A DNA stretch of 64,000 nt from Nostoc sp. CHAB 5836 (GCF_020829445.1 NZ_JAIVFV010000006.1:25005-89004); one strand, 5' to 3'; positions 27,257 through 36,488 are shown, counted from the stretch's first letter. A program made the numbers and translations. The notes: generated by a model from the sequence alone, not told the origin.

Positions 27257-28114
27257 ATGCAAAACCGCAACTTGACAGCTACAACCACACTAGGAAAACC
27301 ATTAGACAGTACAACCAGCAGCCGTAGACCTTTCCTAGAAATTAAAGACGTTACCAAAGTTTATCCGACAAAGAAAGGCCCCTTCACCGTACTCGACGGC
27401 GTTAACCTCAACGTCGAACAGGGCGAGTTTCTTTGTGTCATCGGTCACTCTGGCTGTGGCAAATCGACACTACTAAATATGGTATCTGGTTTTAACTTTC
27501 CTACCTCTGGTCAAGTCTTGCTGGAAGGAGAACCCATTATCAAGCCAGGCCCAGACAGAATGGTTGTCTTCCAAAACTATGCCTTGCTACCTTGGCGGAC
27601 TGCTTTTGAAAACATTTACTTAGCTGTTAACGCCGTTTATCCCAACAAACCACAAGCCGAAAAAAGAGCGATCGTGCGCGATCATTTGGCAATGGTGGGA
27701 CTGGGTGATGCAATGGAAAAGAAACCAATGCAAATGTCCGGTGGGATGAGACAACGGGTTTCCATCGCCCGTGCTTTGGCGATTCGTCCGAAAGTCTTAA
27801 TTTTAGATGAACCTTTTGGGGCGCTGGATGCCATCACCAAAGAAGAATTACAGGAAGAATTGCTCAAAATTTGGGGCGATAACCGTTGTACAGTATTGAT
27901 GATTACTCACGACATCGATGAGGCACTATTTTTAGCAGACAAATTGGTAATGATGACCAATGGCCCCCATGCGAAAATTGGCGAAGTCCTGGAAATTCCT
28001 TTTTCTCGTCCGCGCGATCGCAGCCGGATCATGGAAGATCCGCAATACTACCAACTGCGTAACTATGCCCTAGACTTCCTCTTTAACCGCTTTGCCCATG
28101 ATGATGTAGGTTAA
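27257..28114 (+). CDS. cmpD: Bicarbonate ABC transporter ATPase
   Basis: A second ABC ATPase, without an SBP fusion: Walker A GHSGCGKST, signature MSGGMRQRVSIARAL, Walker B VLILDEPFGALD and switch ITHDIDEA. The frame is open from a TTG at 27215, but the ATG at 27257 (MQNRNLTATTT) is the more likely start, giving 285 residues; the earlier codons fall in repeat sequence. Together with CmpC it powers bicarbonate import. A strong hairpin follows the stop at 28152-28182 and probably marks the end of the operon. Confidence 0.93.
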   Translation: MQNRNLTATTTLGKPLDSTTSSRRPFLEIKDVTKVYPTKKGPFTVLDGVNLNVEQGEFLCVIGHSGCGKSTLLNMVSGFNFPTSGQVLLEGEPIIKPGPDRMVVFQNYALLPWRTAFENIYLAVNAVYPNKPQAEKRAIVRDHLAMVGLGDAMEKKPMQMSGGMRQRVSIARALAIRPKVLILDEPFGALDAITKEELQEELLKIWGDNRCTVLMITHDIDEALFLADKLVMMTNGPHAKIGEVLEIPFSRPRDRSRIMEDPQYYQLRNYALDFLFNRFAHDDVG

Positions 28115-28151
28115 GCTAATCTCCTTAATTTTTGCAGAATAGTTTTTGTTC

Positions 28152-28182
28152 CTCCCGCCACCATCTGGTATGGTAGCGGGAG
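28152..28182 (+). terminator. Hairpin after cmpD
   Basis: CTCCCGCCACCAT (28152-28164) pairs with ATGGTAGCGGGAG (28170-28182) with one mismatch and a 5-nt loop. No U-tract follows, so it may be a processing or stabilising hairpin rather than a strict terminator. Confidence 0.6.
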
Positions 28183-28342
28183 AAATGCGTTGAGCTTCTA
28201 GCTAATGTTCTTGACATAGGCGATCGCACCCCATACTTTAGGCATTTAGAAAGTAAACCAAAAGGAAGCTCAAACTAACTGCGTCCACAAGTTATAAAGT
28301 ATGTGTAGAGAAAACAGCGAGTATGTTGAGAAAAAAATCTGT

Positions 28343-28822
28343 ATGACTAGCTACTCAGAAACCCTAACTAGTAACGAATCCATTGATGAGTTAATCGCCG
28401 AGACAACAAGCATTAATCATTTGGAGGTAATTGAAAATGTCATCGACTCTTTGGAACAAGATAATAGTGCGATGGTTAGCCACACTCCAGAAAGTGGTTA
28501 TCTCTGGAAATTTAAGTATGGAAGTGTGGAAGTATTTGTCCAACTCAACGGGACAACCGATGAAGATACTATAACGGTTTGGTCTACAGTGCTAAATTTA
28601 CCTGCCAAAAATGAACCTAAATTGATGCGGTATCTTTTGGAGTTAAACTGCTCTAGTACTTTTGAAGCGCGTTTTGGTATTATCGAAAACCAAGTGGTTG
28701 TAATATCGACACGCACCTTAGCGGAGTTATCTCCTGGCGAAGTGTCTCGGCTAATTACCATTGTGGCAACGATCGCTGATAATAACGATGAAGCTTTACA
28801 GACTGAATTTGGTGTGAGTTAA
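28343..28822 (+). CDS. YbjN domain-containing protein
   Basis: About 159 residues from the ATG at 28343 (MTSYSETLTS); an in-frame ATG at 28301 would add 14 poorly conserved residues. The centre, WKFKYGSVEVFVQLNG, then TITVWSTVLNLPAKNE, LMRYLLELNCSSTFEARFGI and VVVISTRTLAELSPGEVSRL, fits the YbjN / type III chaperone-like fold common in cyanobacteria. It is soluble, with no catalytic motif. YbjN proteins have been tied to stress responses; the molecular role is unknown. It sits between cmpD and the lipoate-ligase-like gene, on the same strand. Confidence 0.8.
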   Translation: MTSYSETLTSNESIDELIAETTSINHLEVIENVIDSLEQDNSAMVSHTPESGYLWKFKYGSVEVFVQLNGTTDEDTITVWSTVLNLPAKNEPKLMRYLLELNCSSTFEARFGIIENQVVVISTRTLAELSPGEVSRLITIVATIADNNDEALQTEFGVS

Positions 28823-28867
28823 GGAATTTTCGATTTTGGATTTTAGATTGGGCTATTGCTGCATCGG

Positions 28868-29602
28868 ATGCGTAATAATCAGGTTTGGCGACTAATTCCT
28901 TTGCTAGAGGCGGCTGGTAATGTGCAGATGGCCATTGACCGATGGTTGCTAGAACAGCACTATTGGGGAAAGCATCCGCCAACCTTACGCTTTTATACCT
29001 GGTCGCCACCGGCCATTTCTCTCGGCTATCATCAACGCCAATACCCTGAATATTGGCAAGATTTGACTTGGAAAGGCCAAAAACTAGATTTGGTGCAGCG
29101 TCCTACTGGGGGACGGGCGGTGCTACACCAAGGTGATTTAACTTACGCTGTAGTCACATCTGGACTGACGGGTAGTCGCCTCCAGGTATATGAAAAAATT
29201 TGTGAGTTTTTGATTCAAGGGTGGCGATCGCTTGGCATAGAATTACATTATGGTACGGCTGGGCGAGGTTACATCCACAACCCTAACTGTTTTGGCACAG
29301 CAACTAGTGCAGATTTAGTTTTACCAGATGGTGGCAAACTCATTGGTAGCGCTCAATTGCGACGTGGTGGGGTAATTCTGCAACATGGTTCCATCCGTTT
29401 GCAACCTGATGCTGAACTGTTTACTCAAGTATTTGGTGCAGAATCTTTTACCAACGTAAAACTGCATCCAACTTTGACTGTGGAAAAGATTATTGCAGCT
29501 TTAGTTGCCGCAGCTAGTAATTGTTTTGATATGCAGATAGAGGTGAAACCCCTGTCGCAATGTGAGTGGGAAGCAGTCCGCAACCCAAAGCCTATAGTTT
29601 AG
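28868..29602 (+). CDS. Lipoate-protein ligase A family protein
   Basis: About 244 residues from the ATG at 28868 (MRNNQVWRL); a TTG at 28856 is possible. Contains the LplA/LipB-type catalytic fold: LRFYTWSPPAISLGYHQ, the lipoyl-binding QRPTGGRAVLHQGDLTYAVV motif, and a later GKLIGSAQLRRGGVILQHGSI with the catalytic lysine position of biotin/lipoate ligases. It should attach lipoic acid (or octanoate) to E2 or GcvH proteins; whether it is a ligase or an octanoyltransferase cannot be told. Length fits the family. It starts 46 bp after the YbjN gene. Confidence 0.85.
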   Translation: MRNNQVWRLIPLLEAAGNVQMAIDRWLLEQHYWGKHPPTLRFYTWSPPAISLGYHQRQYPEYWQDLTWKGQKLDLVQRPTGGRAVLHQGDLTYAVVTSGLTGSRLQVYEKICEFLIQGWRSLGIELHYGTAGRGYIHNPNCFGTATSADLVLPDGGKLIGSAQLRRGGVILQHGSIRLQPDAELFTQVFGAESFTNVKLHPTLTVEKIIAALVAAASNCFDMQIEVKPLSQCEWEAVRNPKPIV

Positions 29603-30086
29603 CTAAACCAAAAATTCATTTCGCCCCACACGCCCTGACAATTCAGGTCATCTGGAAAACCTCACTTCTCTTTCTTCTCTTTCTTTGCGTCCTTGGCGTC
29701 CTTGGCGGTTCGTTAAAAAAATTGACTTTGGCAAAGAGTTTTAGCCTTAACTGAACTGTATTGGGTTAGGGGGTTAGGTTTTTGGTGGACTTTTCCACAT
29801 AACCGTGCCCCTACCCCGTAGTCTATTTACCTGAAAATAGCTGTAAATCCCCGTTCGGCTGACGCTCACGAAACGCCTAAATTTATTTATGGAGATTCCT
29901 CCTAGCTTCTACGTCCTTAAACAACAATAGGGTTCAGTTAGCGTCAAAAACCTTGTATTGCGTAGGTTGGGGAGCCACTGCGTTGGGCGGGTTCCCCGAC
30001 TTGAAGCACGTGGCGTTTGAGGAACGAAACCCAATCGAAGAGCGGGGTTTGTTGGGTTTCACGACCTTCAACCCAAGCGTATTGCC
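29603..30086. other. Intergenic repeats
   Basis: Contains the inverted copy of the ACCCAATACAGTTCAG repeat (29685-29766, with the CTTGGCGTCCTTGGCGGTTC units of an SDR), and TTACCTGAAAATAGCTGTAA (29828-29847), an end of MITE family E. No gene is supported. Confidence 0.6.
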
Positions 30087-30878
30087 TTAAACAATTCGAG
30101 TTACTTGCTGATTCACGCGGGGACGACCAAAGCGTTCCCAAGCACTTCCTCCTCGTAGAAACAACTCTAAAAAGCGCAATGGTTCTCCGGAATCGCCTCT
30201 TGACCAACCGGAACTACCAGGAGCAAAAGCTAAAGTTCCTTCAGACACCTTGAAACTGCCATCAGAATACACTGCATCACTGACCACATCTCCAATTCGG
30301 ATCACGATCTTGGTTTGAGGCTTCAAGTTCAGCGTATGCGCCCCAATAGTTGTTTTGATGTTGCCGTAGCCATCAACCCAGGCAATTTGATCTGGTGGAA
30401 CATCTGGGATTTGCTCACTCTGAAGACTATCTCCCAGAAGGCTAAAATCTTCACTCATAATGGCAGATGCAGCCGGAGGAAAGACATCCCGTGAGCGAAA
30501 CTGCGAACCACCACGAGAAACGTTGACCACTCGCAACTCCTTTGTATAATCTTTGATAAAGGAGAGTGTGTAGCCCGCATTTACACCCACTACTTTTACA
30601 CCATTGGATAAAAGGGCATAAGTTAGTCCTTCACCTTCATTATCTCGACGGGCTTCAGGATCATCTTTACGAGGGGCGCAATTGTGATAAATTAGGCGAT
30701 CGCTAGGGCCTGGGTTGAGTCCTAGTTGGGCAATCCAGAATCCCGTTGCCAAGGTACTAAATGCTGGAACCGAAAGCAAATGAATTTGGGCATGGGGAAA
30801 AGTCATCAGCAGACGTTGTGTGACTTCAGTAAATGCCGGATCTCCTGTACCGTAGTCTGCAATGACGCAGATAAACAT
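30087..30878 (-). CDS. SAM hydroxide adenosyltransferase / hydrolase-like (DUF62) protein
   Basis: A 263-residue cytoplasmic protein resembling the S-adenosylmethionine halogenase/hydrolase family: an N-terminal FICVIADYGTGDPAFTEV (the aspartate that binds the ribose hydroxyls, followed by GTGDP), VVGVNAGYTLSFI in the middle, and a C-terminal beta-barrel with DQIAWVDGYGNIKTTI. Most bacterial members split SAM to adenosine and methionine using water. The residues around RGGSQFRSRDVFPPAAS match the second substrate-binding region. Family membership is likely; the exact chemistry is not established for this subgroup. It stands alone, with a start ATG at 30878. Confidence 0.75.
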   Translation of the reverse strand: MFICVIADYGTGDPAFTEVTQRLLMTFPHAQIHLLSVPAFSTLATGFWIAQLGLNPGPSDRLIYHNCAPRKDDPEARRDNEGEGLTYALLSNGVKVVGVNAGYTLSFIKDYTKELRVVNVSRGGSQFRSRDVFPPAASAIMSEDFSLLGDSLQSEQIPDVPPDQIAWVDGYGNIKTTIGAHTLNLKPQTKIVIRIGDVVSDAVYSDGSFKVSEGTLAFAPGSSGWSRGDSGEPLRFLELFLRGGSAWERFGRPRVNQQVTRIV

Positions 30879-31198
30879 TCTGCTGCTCCTTCTGATGGAT
30901 AGTAATTTGCAATCAATGGTTAGGCAATGGGTGGTGTTAAAACGCCCCAGTCAACCTGCCTCATCAGCAGTTTAGGTGTGATCTCAACTATATGCAAGAT
31001 TTCTATATAACATTAAGTGCAATTTTCTCGTAAAAAGATGCTGGAACCATACAACTTACAGCGTTTTTTCGGTAAGTAAGGGCACAACAATGTTGTGCCC
31101 TTACAATAAATTTTGCATAATTTTGATCCAATAGCGGTGATATGTGGTAGTAAATTAGGCATCTCTCCTTGCACAAAAACTTTTTGGTTTATTGAACA
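30879..31198. other. Intergenic region
   Basis: A short hairpin repeat at 31073-31107, TAAGGGCACAACAATGTTGT followed by GCCCTTA (arms TAAGGGCACAACA and TGTTGTGCCCTTA). Nothing else recognised. Confidence 0.5.
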
Positions 31199-31741
31199 AT
31201 GGAAACATTAGAAAATTATCAGTTAATTTTGAAAATGGGTAAAACTACGACAGAAAAAGCTTTAGAGTTGTTTGACGCTCTTGAACCCGTAAACTTAGAC
31301 TTTATTTTTGGTTGTTGGCAAGGATCTGGACTACATACAGATCATCCAATGGATGGTTTATTAGAAATTTCTAATTGGTATGGGAAAAAATTTATAGATT
31401 CTGAAAATGTCCAGCCGTTGTTATTTTTAGATAGTCAGGGGAAAATTTTTCAGGTTGCGCCTAATCCCACTTTAATGAACTGGGTTTTGAAATTACCGAT
31501 CCCCAAAAATAATTCTCTGAAACCGTTAGTGGTGTCTATTAATTCTTTACTTAAAACAGAGAAAAGTCAAGCCAGGCTGCGAATGATGGAGTATAGAGGA
31601 AAAGTGACTGCTACAATGATTTATGATTATTTGCCGATCAATGATTCTTTTAGAAAAGTAGATGAAAATACTGTGCTAGGAATTATGGATTATAAAAACC
31701 TACCTCAACCTTTCTTTTTTATTCTCAAGCGATGCTTTTAG
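31199..31741 (+). CDS. GXWXG / DUF4334 domain protein
   Basis: A 180-residue soluble protein with an N-terminal GXWXG motif (FIFGCWQGSGL, about residues 39-49) and a C-terminal DUF4334 region ending in the conserved VLGIMDYKN....FFFILKR. The middle LEISNWYGKKFIDSENVQPLLF is typical of the family. These proteins are predicted beta-barrels of unknown function. It is a stand-alone gene between the SAM hydrolase-like gene and ilvH. Domain assignment is fairly confident; function is open. Confidence 0.78.
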   Translation: METLENYQLILKMGKTTTEKALELFDALEPVNLDFIFGCWQGSGLHTDHPMDGLLEISNWYGKKFIDSENVQPLLFLDSQGKIFQVAPNPTLMNWVLKLPIPKNNSLKPLVVSINSLLKTEKSQARLRMMEYRGKVTATMIYDYLPINDSFRKVDENTVLGIMDYKNLPQPFFFILKRCF

Positions 31742-32055
31742 CTTTTAGAGCCTATTAGCCTTACTAATATGCCGCTCAATTGGTCACTTATTTATGAAAT
31801 GCTGTACTTAGTTGTGGGTATAGAGGCGTACTAATATAAAAAAATACTAGTACGAACATCAAGTGCCGCGAGATACAAAGCGCAAATCAAGTACGTTGGT
31901 GCGAAAAAACTAAAGTATGTTACGAAACGGAAATAAGCTTAAAACCCTTACTAATGACAAATACCTCGGCTTCGCTCAGTACAAGTGACGAATGACAAAT
32001 GACAGCCTTAGCCAGTTAATTTTAATTGCGCCTACTTACTTAGTGCCATTGCCAA
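31742..32055. repeat. MITE family B, copy 3, in the ilvH downstream gap
   Basis: 31889-32038 is a family-B copy (AAGTACGTTGGTGCGAAAAA ... TAATTGCGCCTACTTACTT) with TGACAAATGAC units. It ends just before the ilvH stop codon. 31742-31888 shows no gene. Confidence 0.8.
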
Positions 32056-32574
32056 CTAAACCTTTGCTTCCAAAGATTTGAGTAACTCGGTATTCACACC
32101 CGACTCACGAGTCAGGGCAATTTTGCCAGTACGGGCAATTTCTCTCAAACCAAATTTTTGCAACACCTGGACGATCGCTACCATTTTACCTGGATCTCCC
32201 ACAACTTCTAAGGTGAGGAAATCTTCCGCCACGTCCACGACTCGCGCCCGGAAAATCTGAGACAGTTCGATCACTTCTGAGCGATTGCTGCTACTAGCAT
32301 TCACCTTCAAAAGCATCAATTCCCGCTCGACGCAAGGAGTTTCGGTAATGTCCTGTACTTTCAGGACATTGACTAACTTGTATAATTGCTTGGTGAGTTG
32401 CTCGATGACGCGATCGTCACCAGGTATAACCATTGTAATTCGGGAGACTCCTCCTTGTTCAGCAGGGCCAACAGCAAGGCTTTCAATATTAAAGCCGCGA
32501 CGGGCAAATAAACCAGAAATGCGGGAAAGAACACCCGCCTCATCTTCTACGAGAACTGAAAGGGTATGTTTCAT
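32056..32574 (-). CDS. ilvH: Acetolactate synthase small (regulatory) subunit
   Basis: About 172 residues from the ATG at 32574 ([19 protein letters not shown]); an in-frame TTG at 32583 is less likely. Residues 1-75 are an ACT domain with the [17 protein letters not shown] motif that binds valine; the C-terminal half ([37 protein letters not shown]) is the second ALS small-subunit domain. It activates the large subunit (IlvB) in the first step of branched-chain amino acid synthesis and confers feedback inhibition by valine. No ilvB is in the window. Secure. Confidence 0.96.
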   Translation of the reverse strand: MKHTLSVLVEDEAGVLSRISGLFARRGFNIESLAVGPAEQGGVSRITMVIPGDDRVIEQLTKQLYKLVNVLKVQDITETPCVERELMLLKVNASSSNRSEVIELSQIFRARVVDVAEDFLTLEVVGDPGKMVAIVQVLQKFGLREIARTGKIALTRESGVNTELLKSLEAKV

Positions 32575-32583
32575 CTTCGCCAA

Positions 32584-33217
32584 CAGAGGCTAGAGCAGGA
32601 ATTGAGTAACGCAGACACTACCTAACGGCTACGCCAGACGTACTACCGCACTAAAAAAGTCAGTGCGGCCTTCTATTTTAAACTTAATAGTTGCACTGAT
32701 TGCATTCTTTAGAGAGAAATTGTCTGGAAATCATACTACTAGCACGAATTTTATTGAATGTATATCTTTTTGTTGGCAGATGCAGGATTTTTCTAAAGCT
32801 TTTATACTCAGATTTAACCTAACGCACAAGTCCCCACCCTCAAAAGCGATTTTGCCAAGGAATTATTCTCCCGCAAACATCGCGCCTCTTAGTAGGGTGG
32901 GGATAGAGAGATCTCGATGAGGATTCGATCCAGAATTTGTTTTTACTTGGTAAAAGCAAATTCTGCATCTAATCCCCAGGATTTTCTGGTAGGATAGCTA
33001 ATGTCTTGACCATCAATGCCATAAGCGAAAACCAAGCTAGTAGGTATATGTTGCAAGAAAAAGTTTGGGTCTTGGGAACCAAGACTCCTGACAAGAGGAG
33101 GGAATGTCAGACTTTCTAGAACTACGAAGTTCTGGAGGCTGTTCCCGATCAATTGGGAAGCGCCGTCCGTCTTACGGCGCGGTAGTTCACTGAGCCTCTA
33201 ATAGGAGAAAAGCATAT
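32584..33217. other. Repeat-bearing intergenic region ahead of the BON gene
   Basis: 32584-32880 shows no gene; 32880-33192 is the uninterrupted copy of composite repeat R (see that entry). A 69-codon minus frame lies inside the repeat and may be a decayed gene end rather than a gene. Confidence 0.55.
32880..33192 (-). repeat. Composite repeat R, uninterrupted copy
   Basis: Read on the minus strand this matches 56319-56960: it starts CAGTGAACTACCGCGCC with a GCCGTAAGACGG hairpin and runs through TCTGACATTCCCTCC, GGTTCCCAAGACCCAAA, GCAACATATACCTA and TTTTACCAAGTAAAAA to AATCCTCATCGAG. The 56 kb copy contains the same segments in the same order with insertions between them. The start resembles ends of IS200/IS605-type elements. 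Confidence 0.75.
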
Positions 33218-33583
33218 ATGGGTTGGTTAAAAAGACTATTTGGATTGGAAAAACCTGAAAATGCAGAAGTAAATCCGACTGCACAGGCAATACGGCAAGC
33301 TCCTAGTTCTAATGTCGCTACTGCTACGCAATCAATACCCCCAGAACGTCTGGGATTAAGCGGAGAATATGATCAAAGTGGTTTAGCAAAGCGGGTAGCG
33401 TTGGCATTTGATCAAGACCCCCAACTCGAAGATGTTGATACCCTTTGGGTTGCTCAGACAGGAAGCACTGTGGTATTGAAAGGTAAAGTTCCCAGTCAAG
33501 AAATTCTTAACAAAATGATTTCTGTGGCGCGTTCTGTGAATGGTACTACAGATGTTGACACTAACCAAGCCACTATTGGCTAG
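33218..33583 (+). CDS. BON domain protein
   Basis: A 121-residue protein. The C-terminal 65 residues (GLAKRVALAFDQDPQLEDVD, TVVLKGKVPSQEILNKMI and ARSVNGTTDVDTNQ) match a BON domain, a phospholipid- or ligand-binding alpha/beta module. The N-terminus MGWLKRLFGLEK is amphipathic and may touch membranes, followed by a low-complexity linker. No signal peptide. An SD (AGGAG, 33201-33205) precedes the ATG. Function is not known in detail. Confidence 0.82.
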   Translation: MGWLKRLFGLEKPENAEVNPTAQAIRQAPSSNVATATQSIPPERLGLSGEYDQSGLAKRVALAFDQDPQLEDVDTLWVAQTGSTVVLKGKVPSQEILNKMISVARSVNGTTDVDTNQATIG

Positions 33584-33587
33584 GTGT

Positions 33588-33693
33588 TAATACCACTTCT
33601 TTGTGAAGCTGCATATATTTACCCCCCGGCTACGCCGTCCCCCCAAAGCATCGGGGGGTATTATTATGTGCATTTTCATCCAGAATTGGTATA
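33588..33693. repeat. MITE family D, copy 1
   Basis: TAATACCACTTCTTTGTGAA with GCTGCATA on the left and TATGTGCATTTTCATCCAGA with ATTGGTATA on the right, around a CCCCCCGATG-type GC hairpin (CCCCCCAAAGCATCGGGGGG). A longer copy lies at 41257-41405. Confidence 0.75.
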
Positions 33694-33754
33694 AAGAATT
33701 CAATTGTCTGTTCGCTAGTCCAATCCTTGCTCAACAAAAAGTAAAAAATAACTT

Positions 33755-34738
33755 TTAAGCTATTACTCCTGAAAGCGGGTGCAGTAGTGTTAAATGAAAA
33801 CTATGTCTGGTTTCAGTTTTCAGATACCGTTCTTGCAAAGGTTGCCACTGCTGCCACGACTGGTAACGATTTTCAGTTAACAAATTAGCAAGGGTGGGTA
33901 AGTGGGTCTGAATTTCTGACTTGAAGACATCTGCAAGCCAGTCAGTTAATACGGCACTATCCTGCATCGTACCCAAAATCTCTTGGATACTTTTCACTTC
34001 TGTAAGATAAGCTCCGTAAGACTCACCATATAAGTCAGTAAATAACTCCATCTGGTAGCGTATACGTTTAGATTCTTTTCGTAAACTATGAAGAATTTCA
34101 CCTTCTGTTGTCAATTGTTTTTCTATCTTTTCTGGTTTCCAGTTTTTCTGGATTTTCACTTCTGATTCCACAAATTCGGTGCCAACTAGCCAACCCGGAT
34201 GCAGTAAGAAGATACTCACTTCTGGTAAAAGTAAGTCTGGTAGTACTTGCCCAATGGTAACAGATCCCAAAGGTTGATAACTGGGTTTCTCTAACCACTT
34301 GTCTAATGCATCTTTTAAAGACTTATAAGATTCAGCTTTTAATGTTTTCTGTACACTCGATAGGACATCTTCACGTTGTTTAGCCAAAGCTGTGAAAGCT
34401 GTTTCGAGAGATTCCTGCTCTTTGCGGGGTAAGTTCGGTTTGTAATTGTTTTCCAAACTTTCTTTAAGTACGTCTAAATCTCGCAGACTACCAAGACGAC
34501 GAGCTATTTTACCAATATTTTTATCGCTGATTGGTTTGGGCACATCCAGCGCTAGCGCAAACCGGGTTATAGCTGTCCGTAGGCGGCGCATTCCCACCCG
34601 CATTTGGTGCAGGGCTTCTGGATCTTCATCTTTCTTCACTGATTTTTCCCACTTAAAGGTTTTCTTAAAGTGTTTTTCAATCCCTTGGTAGGCGTAGTCC
34701 CCTAGAGTTTTTACCGTGGGTTCTGTGGCTAATTTCAT
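33755..34738 (-). CDS. CHAD domain-containing protein
   Basis: A 327-residue alpha-helical protein. The CHAD signature is clear: ALHQMRVGMRRLRTAITRF near residues 43-61, and KESKRIRYQMELF in the C-terminal half, with conserved histidines and arginines. CHAD proteins bind inorganic polyphosphate through these basic residues and often occur near polyphosphate enzymes; none is visible here. No membrane segment. The start ATG at 34738 is preceded by a repeat-rich gap. Family is secure, physiological role inferred. Confidence 0.9.
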   Translation of the reverse strand: MKLATEPTVKTLGDYAYQGIEKHFKKTFKWEKSVKKDEDPEALHQMRVGMRRLRTAITRFALALDVPKPISDKNIGKIARRLGSLRDLDVLKESLENNYKPNLPRKEQESLETAFTALAKQREDVLSSVQKTLKAESYKSLKDALDKWLEKPSYQPLGSVTIGQVLPDLLLPEVSIFLLHPGWLVGTEFVESEVKIQKNWKPEKIEKQLTTEGEILHSLRKESKRIRYQMELFTDLYGESYGAYLTEVKSIQEILGTMQDSAVLTDWLADVFKSEIQTHLPTLANLLTENRYQSWQQWQPLQERYLKTETRHSFHLTLLHPLSGVIA

Positions 34739-35144
34739 AGTTGATCTTAATGACTACCTCTTGAGGTTATTGTATAATAACAACATTGGGCCAGAAAATT
34801 TTGCAGTGTTGCGACAGATTGCAGTAAAAAATTTAAGTTTGACAAAGAGTTTTAACCTTACAGCAGTTTTCATGTATTTGAACCACAAATAGACCTCTCT
34901 CCAAACCTCTCTCCTACGAGGAGAGAGGCTTTGATTTTCTCCCCTTCCCTTGTAGGGAAGGGGCTGGGGGTTAGGTTTCATAATTGTGGTTCATTTACCT
35001 GAAAATCGCTGTAACCCAAGCAGATTGATGCTGATCTAGCTAAATCAATTCCTCAGAATCGTTACCACCAGAACGATCAGCATCGAAGAATATCCCAAGA
35101 CCAGAAACACCATTTGGTCATTTGATTCTTCTAGCTTATATTCA
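34739..35144. other. Intergenic region with MITE family E
   Basis: 34858-35014 is a family-E repeat. 35015-35144 shows no gene. Confidence 0.55.
34858..35014. repeat. MITE family E, long inverted ends
   Basis: Left end TTACAGCAGTTTTCATGTAT then TTGAACCACAA; right end (reverse complement) TTACAGCGATTTTCAGGTAA then ATGAACCACAA, about 31-bp imperfect inverted repeats. The interior has CCTCTCTCCTACGAGGAGAG and CCTTCCCTTGTAGGGAAGG hairpins. An element with ends TATAGCGGTTCTC at 41791-41932 and an end at 29828-29847 look related. Confidence 0.75.
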
Positions 35145-35549
35145 CTATAGATTTGTAGAGATTGCCTGTACGGGACAGCTGGGGATACACTGTTCGCAGA
35201 CGATACAGCGCGATCGCGTGAATGTCAACTTGTATGTCTCTGGGTGCAGGGTGAGGGCTTCGGTAGGACAAACCCCAGTACATAAGCCACAGTGGACACA
35301 GATATCTGGGTCAATAGCAATTTCGCCTAATGTATGAGAAACGTTAACATGGCGCGATCGCATCCAGTCGATCGCCGCATCTAATTGATCGATGTCTCCC
35401 GATAGTTCCACTACCAGTTTACCAATTTGATTTGGAGCAACTTGGGCGCGGATAATATTGGCGGCGACGTTGAACTCTTTGGCCAGTAGGTAAGTGACTG
35501 GCATTTGCACAGCGCGTTTCGGGAAGGTGAGTGTTACTCGTTTTTTCAC
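35145..35549 (-). CDS. NIL domain plus 2[4Fe-4S] ferredoxin protein
   Basis: A 134-residue protein. Residues 1-75 are a NIL domain (VTLTFPKRAVQMPVTYLLAK... VNVSHTLGE), an ACT-like ligand-binding fold seen beside methionine transport or sulfur functions. Residues 80-134 hold two [4Fe-4S] motifs, CVHCGLCTGVCP and CIVCEQCIPSCP. It is probably a soluble electron carrier in sulfur or cofactor metabolism; in cyanobacteria NIL-ferredoxins are widespread. No ATG fits; translation seems to start at GTG (35549), and the frame upstream is open only to a stop about 54 bp earlier. It follows the split membrane-protein gene on the same strand. Confidence 0.88.
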   Translation of the reverse strand: MKKRVTLTFPKRAVQMPVTYLLAKEFNVAANIIRAQVAPNQIGKLVVELSGDIDQLDAAIDWMRSRHVNVSHTLGEIAIDPDICVHCGLCTGVCPTEALTLHPETYKLTFTRSRCIVCEQCIPSCPVQAISTNL

Positions 35550-35603
35550 AGGTTTAGCAGAGGGTTTATTCTCTTGTAGCGTATTGAGAGTGTCGATTTT
35601 AGA

Positions 35604-36311
35604 TTAACGCAAACCTAAAATTTCCGAAATTGCCCTGACAATATCCAGATAGAAGTTGCCTTTCACCGCCCGAAACAACTCAAATTGAGAGTCAGGGGCA
35701 CCAAAAAATGGTCTGAGAAACCATCCTAACTGCATACCAACAAAGGCATAAAGCAATAACCAGGATCTTAAAATAGTGGTGCGGGTTTTTTTGCCAACTT
35801 CATCTTGTTGAGAAAGTAATTGCATTCCTTCATAAAGAAATCAAACGCCAAAAATGCCTGTAATGCCAAAAATTAACACATTTAAAAGTTTAAAAAATTG
35901 ATAAGAATCGGGTGTAGTGATCAGAAAAAATAGCGTAACTGGTGCCAAGCTGAATAAAAGCACACTAATCACGGATACAGATGTGAGCAACACAACGAAA
36001 TGTTGTTGAATACTACTGCGAGAACCAAACAAAACATTAAAAAAGAACAAGGTCGGAAAACAAATAATCAGTGTGATTAAATAGAATGCTGGAAGTTTAA
36101 TCGCACCAGATAATGCTTGTGCCCAACTATGGGATGCACCGATAATTGCTCCATAAATGGCAAAGAAGATAGAACTAGATACAAACAGAGAACTGATTTT
36201 ATTTTGTAATCGTACTCCCTGACGAATTTCTTCTAAAAAGGACTGGCGATCGCGCAATAAATTAATTAAAACACCAAATTGTTGAATTCCGCGATTTTGT
36301 TTTTTCAGCAT
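35604..36311 (-). pseudogene. Multi-pass membrane protein split by an in-frame TGA
   Basis: A paralogue of the intact gene at 36490-37194. It reads MLKKQNRGIQQFGVLINLLR ... ALSGAIKLPAFYLITLIICF ... NVLIFGITGIFGV, then a TGA (35841-35843), and continues in the same frame as FLYEGMQLLSQQDEVGKKTR ... LGWFLRPFFGAP to RAISEILGLR. The intact paralogue has Ser at the stop position (VSSLYQ). Only this one codon is damaged and the downstream part keeps full similarity, so the mutation is recent or the codon is read through. Five membrane spans are expected. It may yield a truncated 156-residue protein. Confidence 0.8.
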
Positions 36312-36350
36312 AATTTTCTACCTGGTATATTTGTTTGAATTACTAATGAC

Positions 36351-36488
36351 TAAGTACGTTGGTGGGAAAAAAGTCAACTATGTTACGAAACGTAAATAAG
36401 CTTAAAACCTTTACTAATGACAAATGACCAACGACAAAGGACAAATGACAGCCTTAGCCAGTTAACTTTAATTGCGCCAACCTACTTA
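36351..36488. repeat. MITE family B, copy 4
   Basis: TAAGTACGTTGGTGGGAAAA ... TTAATTGCGCCAACCTACTT, lying between the split and the intact membrane-protein genes. Confidence 0.85.

Noticed and set aside
22586..28114. nrtABCD nitrate transporter
   Set aside because: Gene order is the same, but the binding protein has the CmpA-type residues ([21 protein letters not shown]) and no nir or narB genes are adjacent, so cmpABCD is the better call.
32943..33152. 69-codon gene on the minus strand
   Set aside because: It lies wholly inside repeat R; the other copy of the repeat has broken frames.
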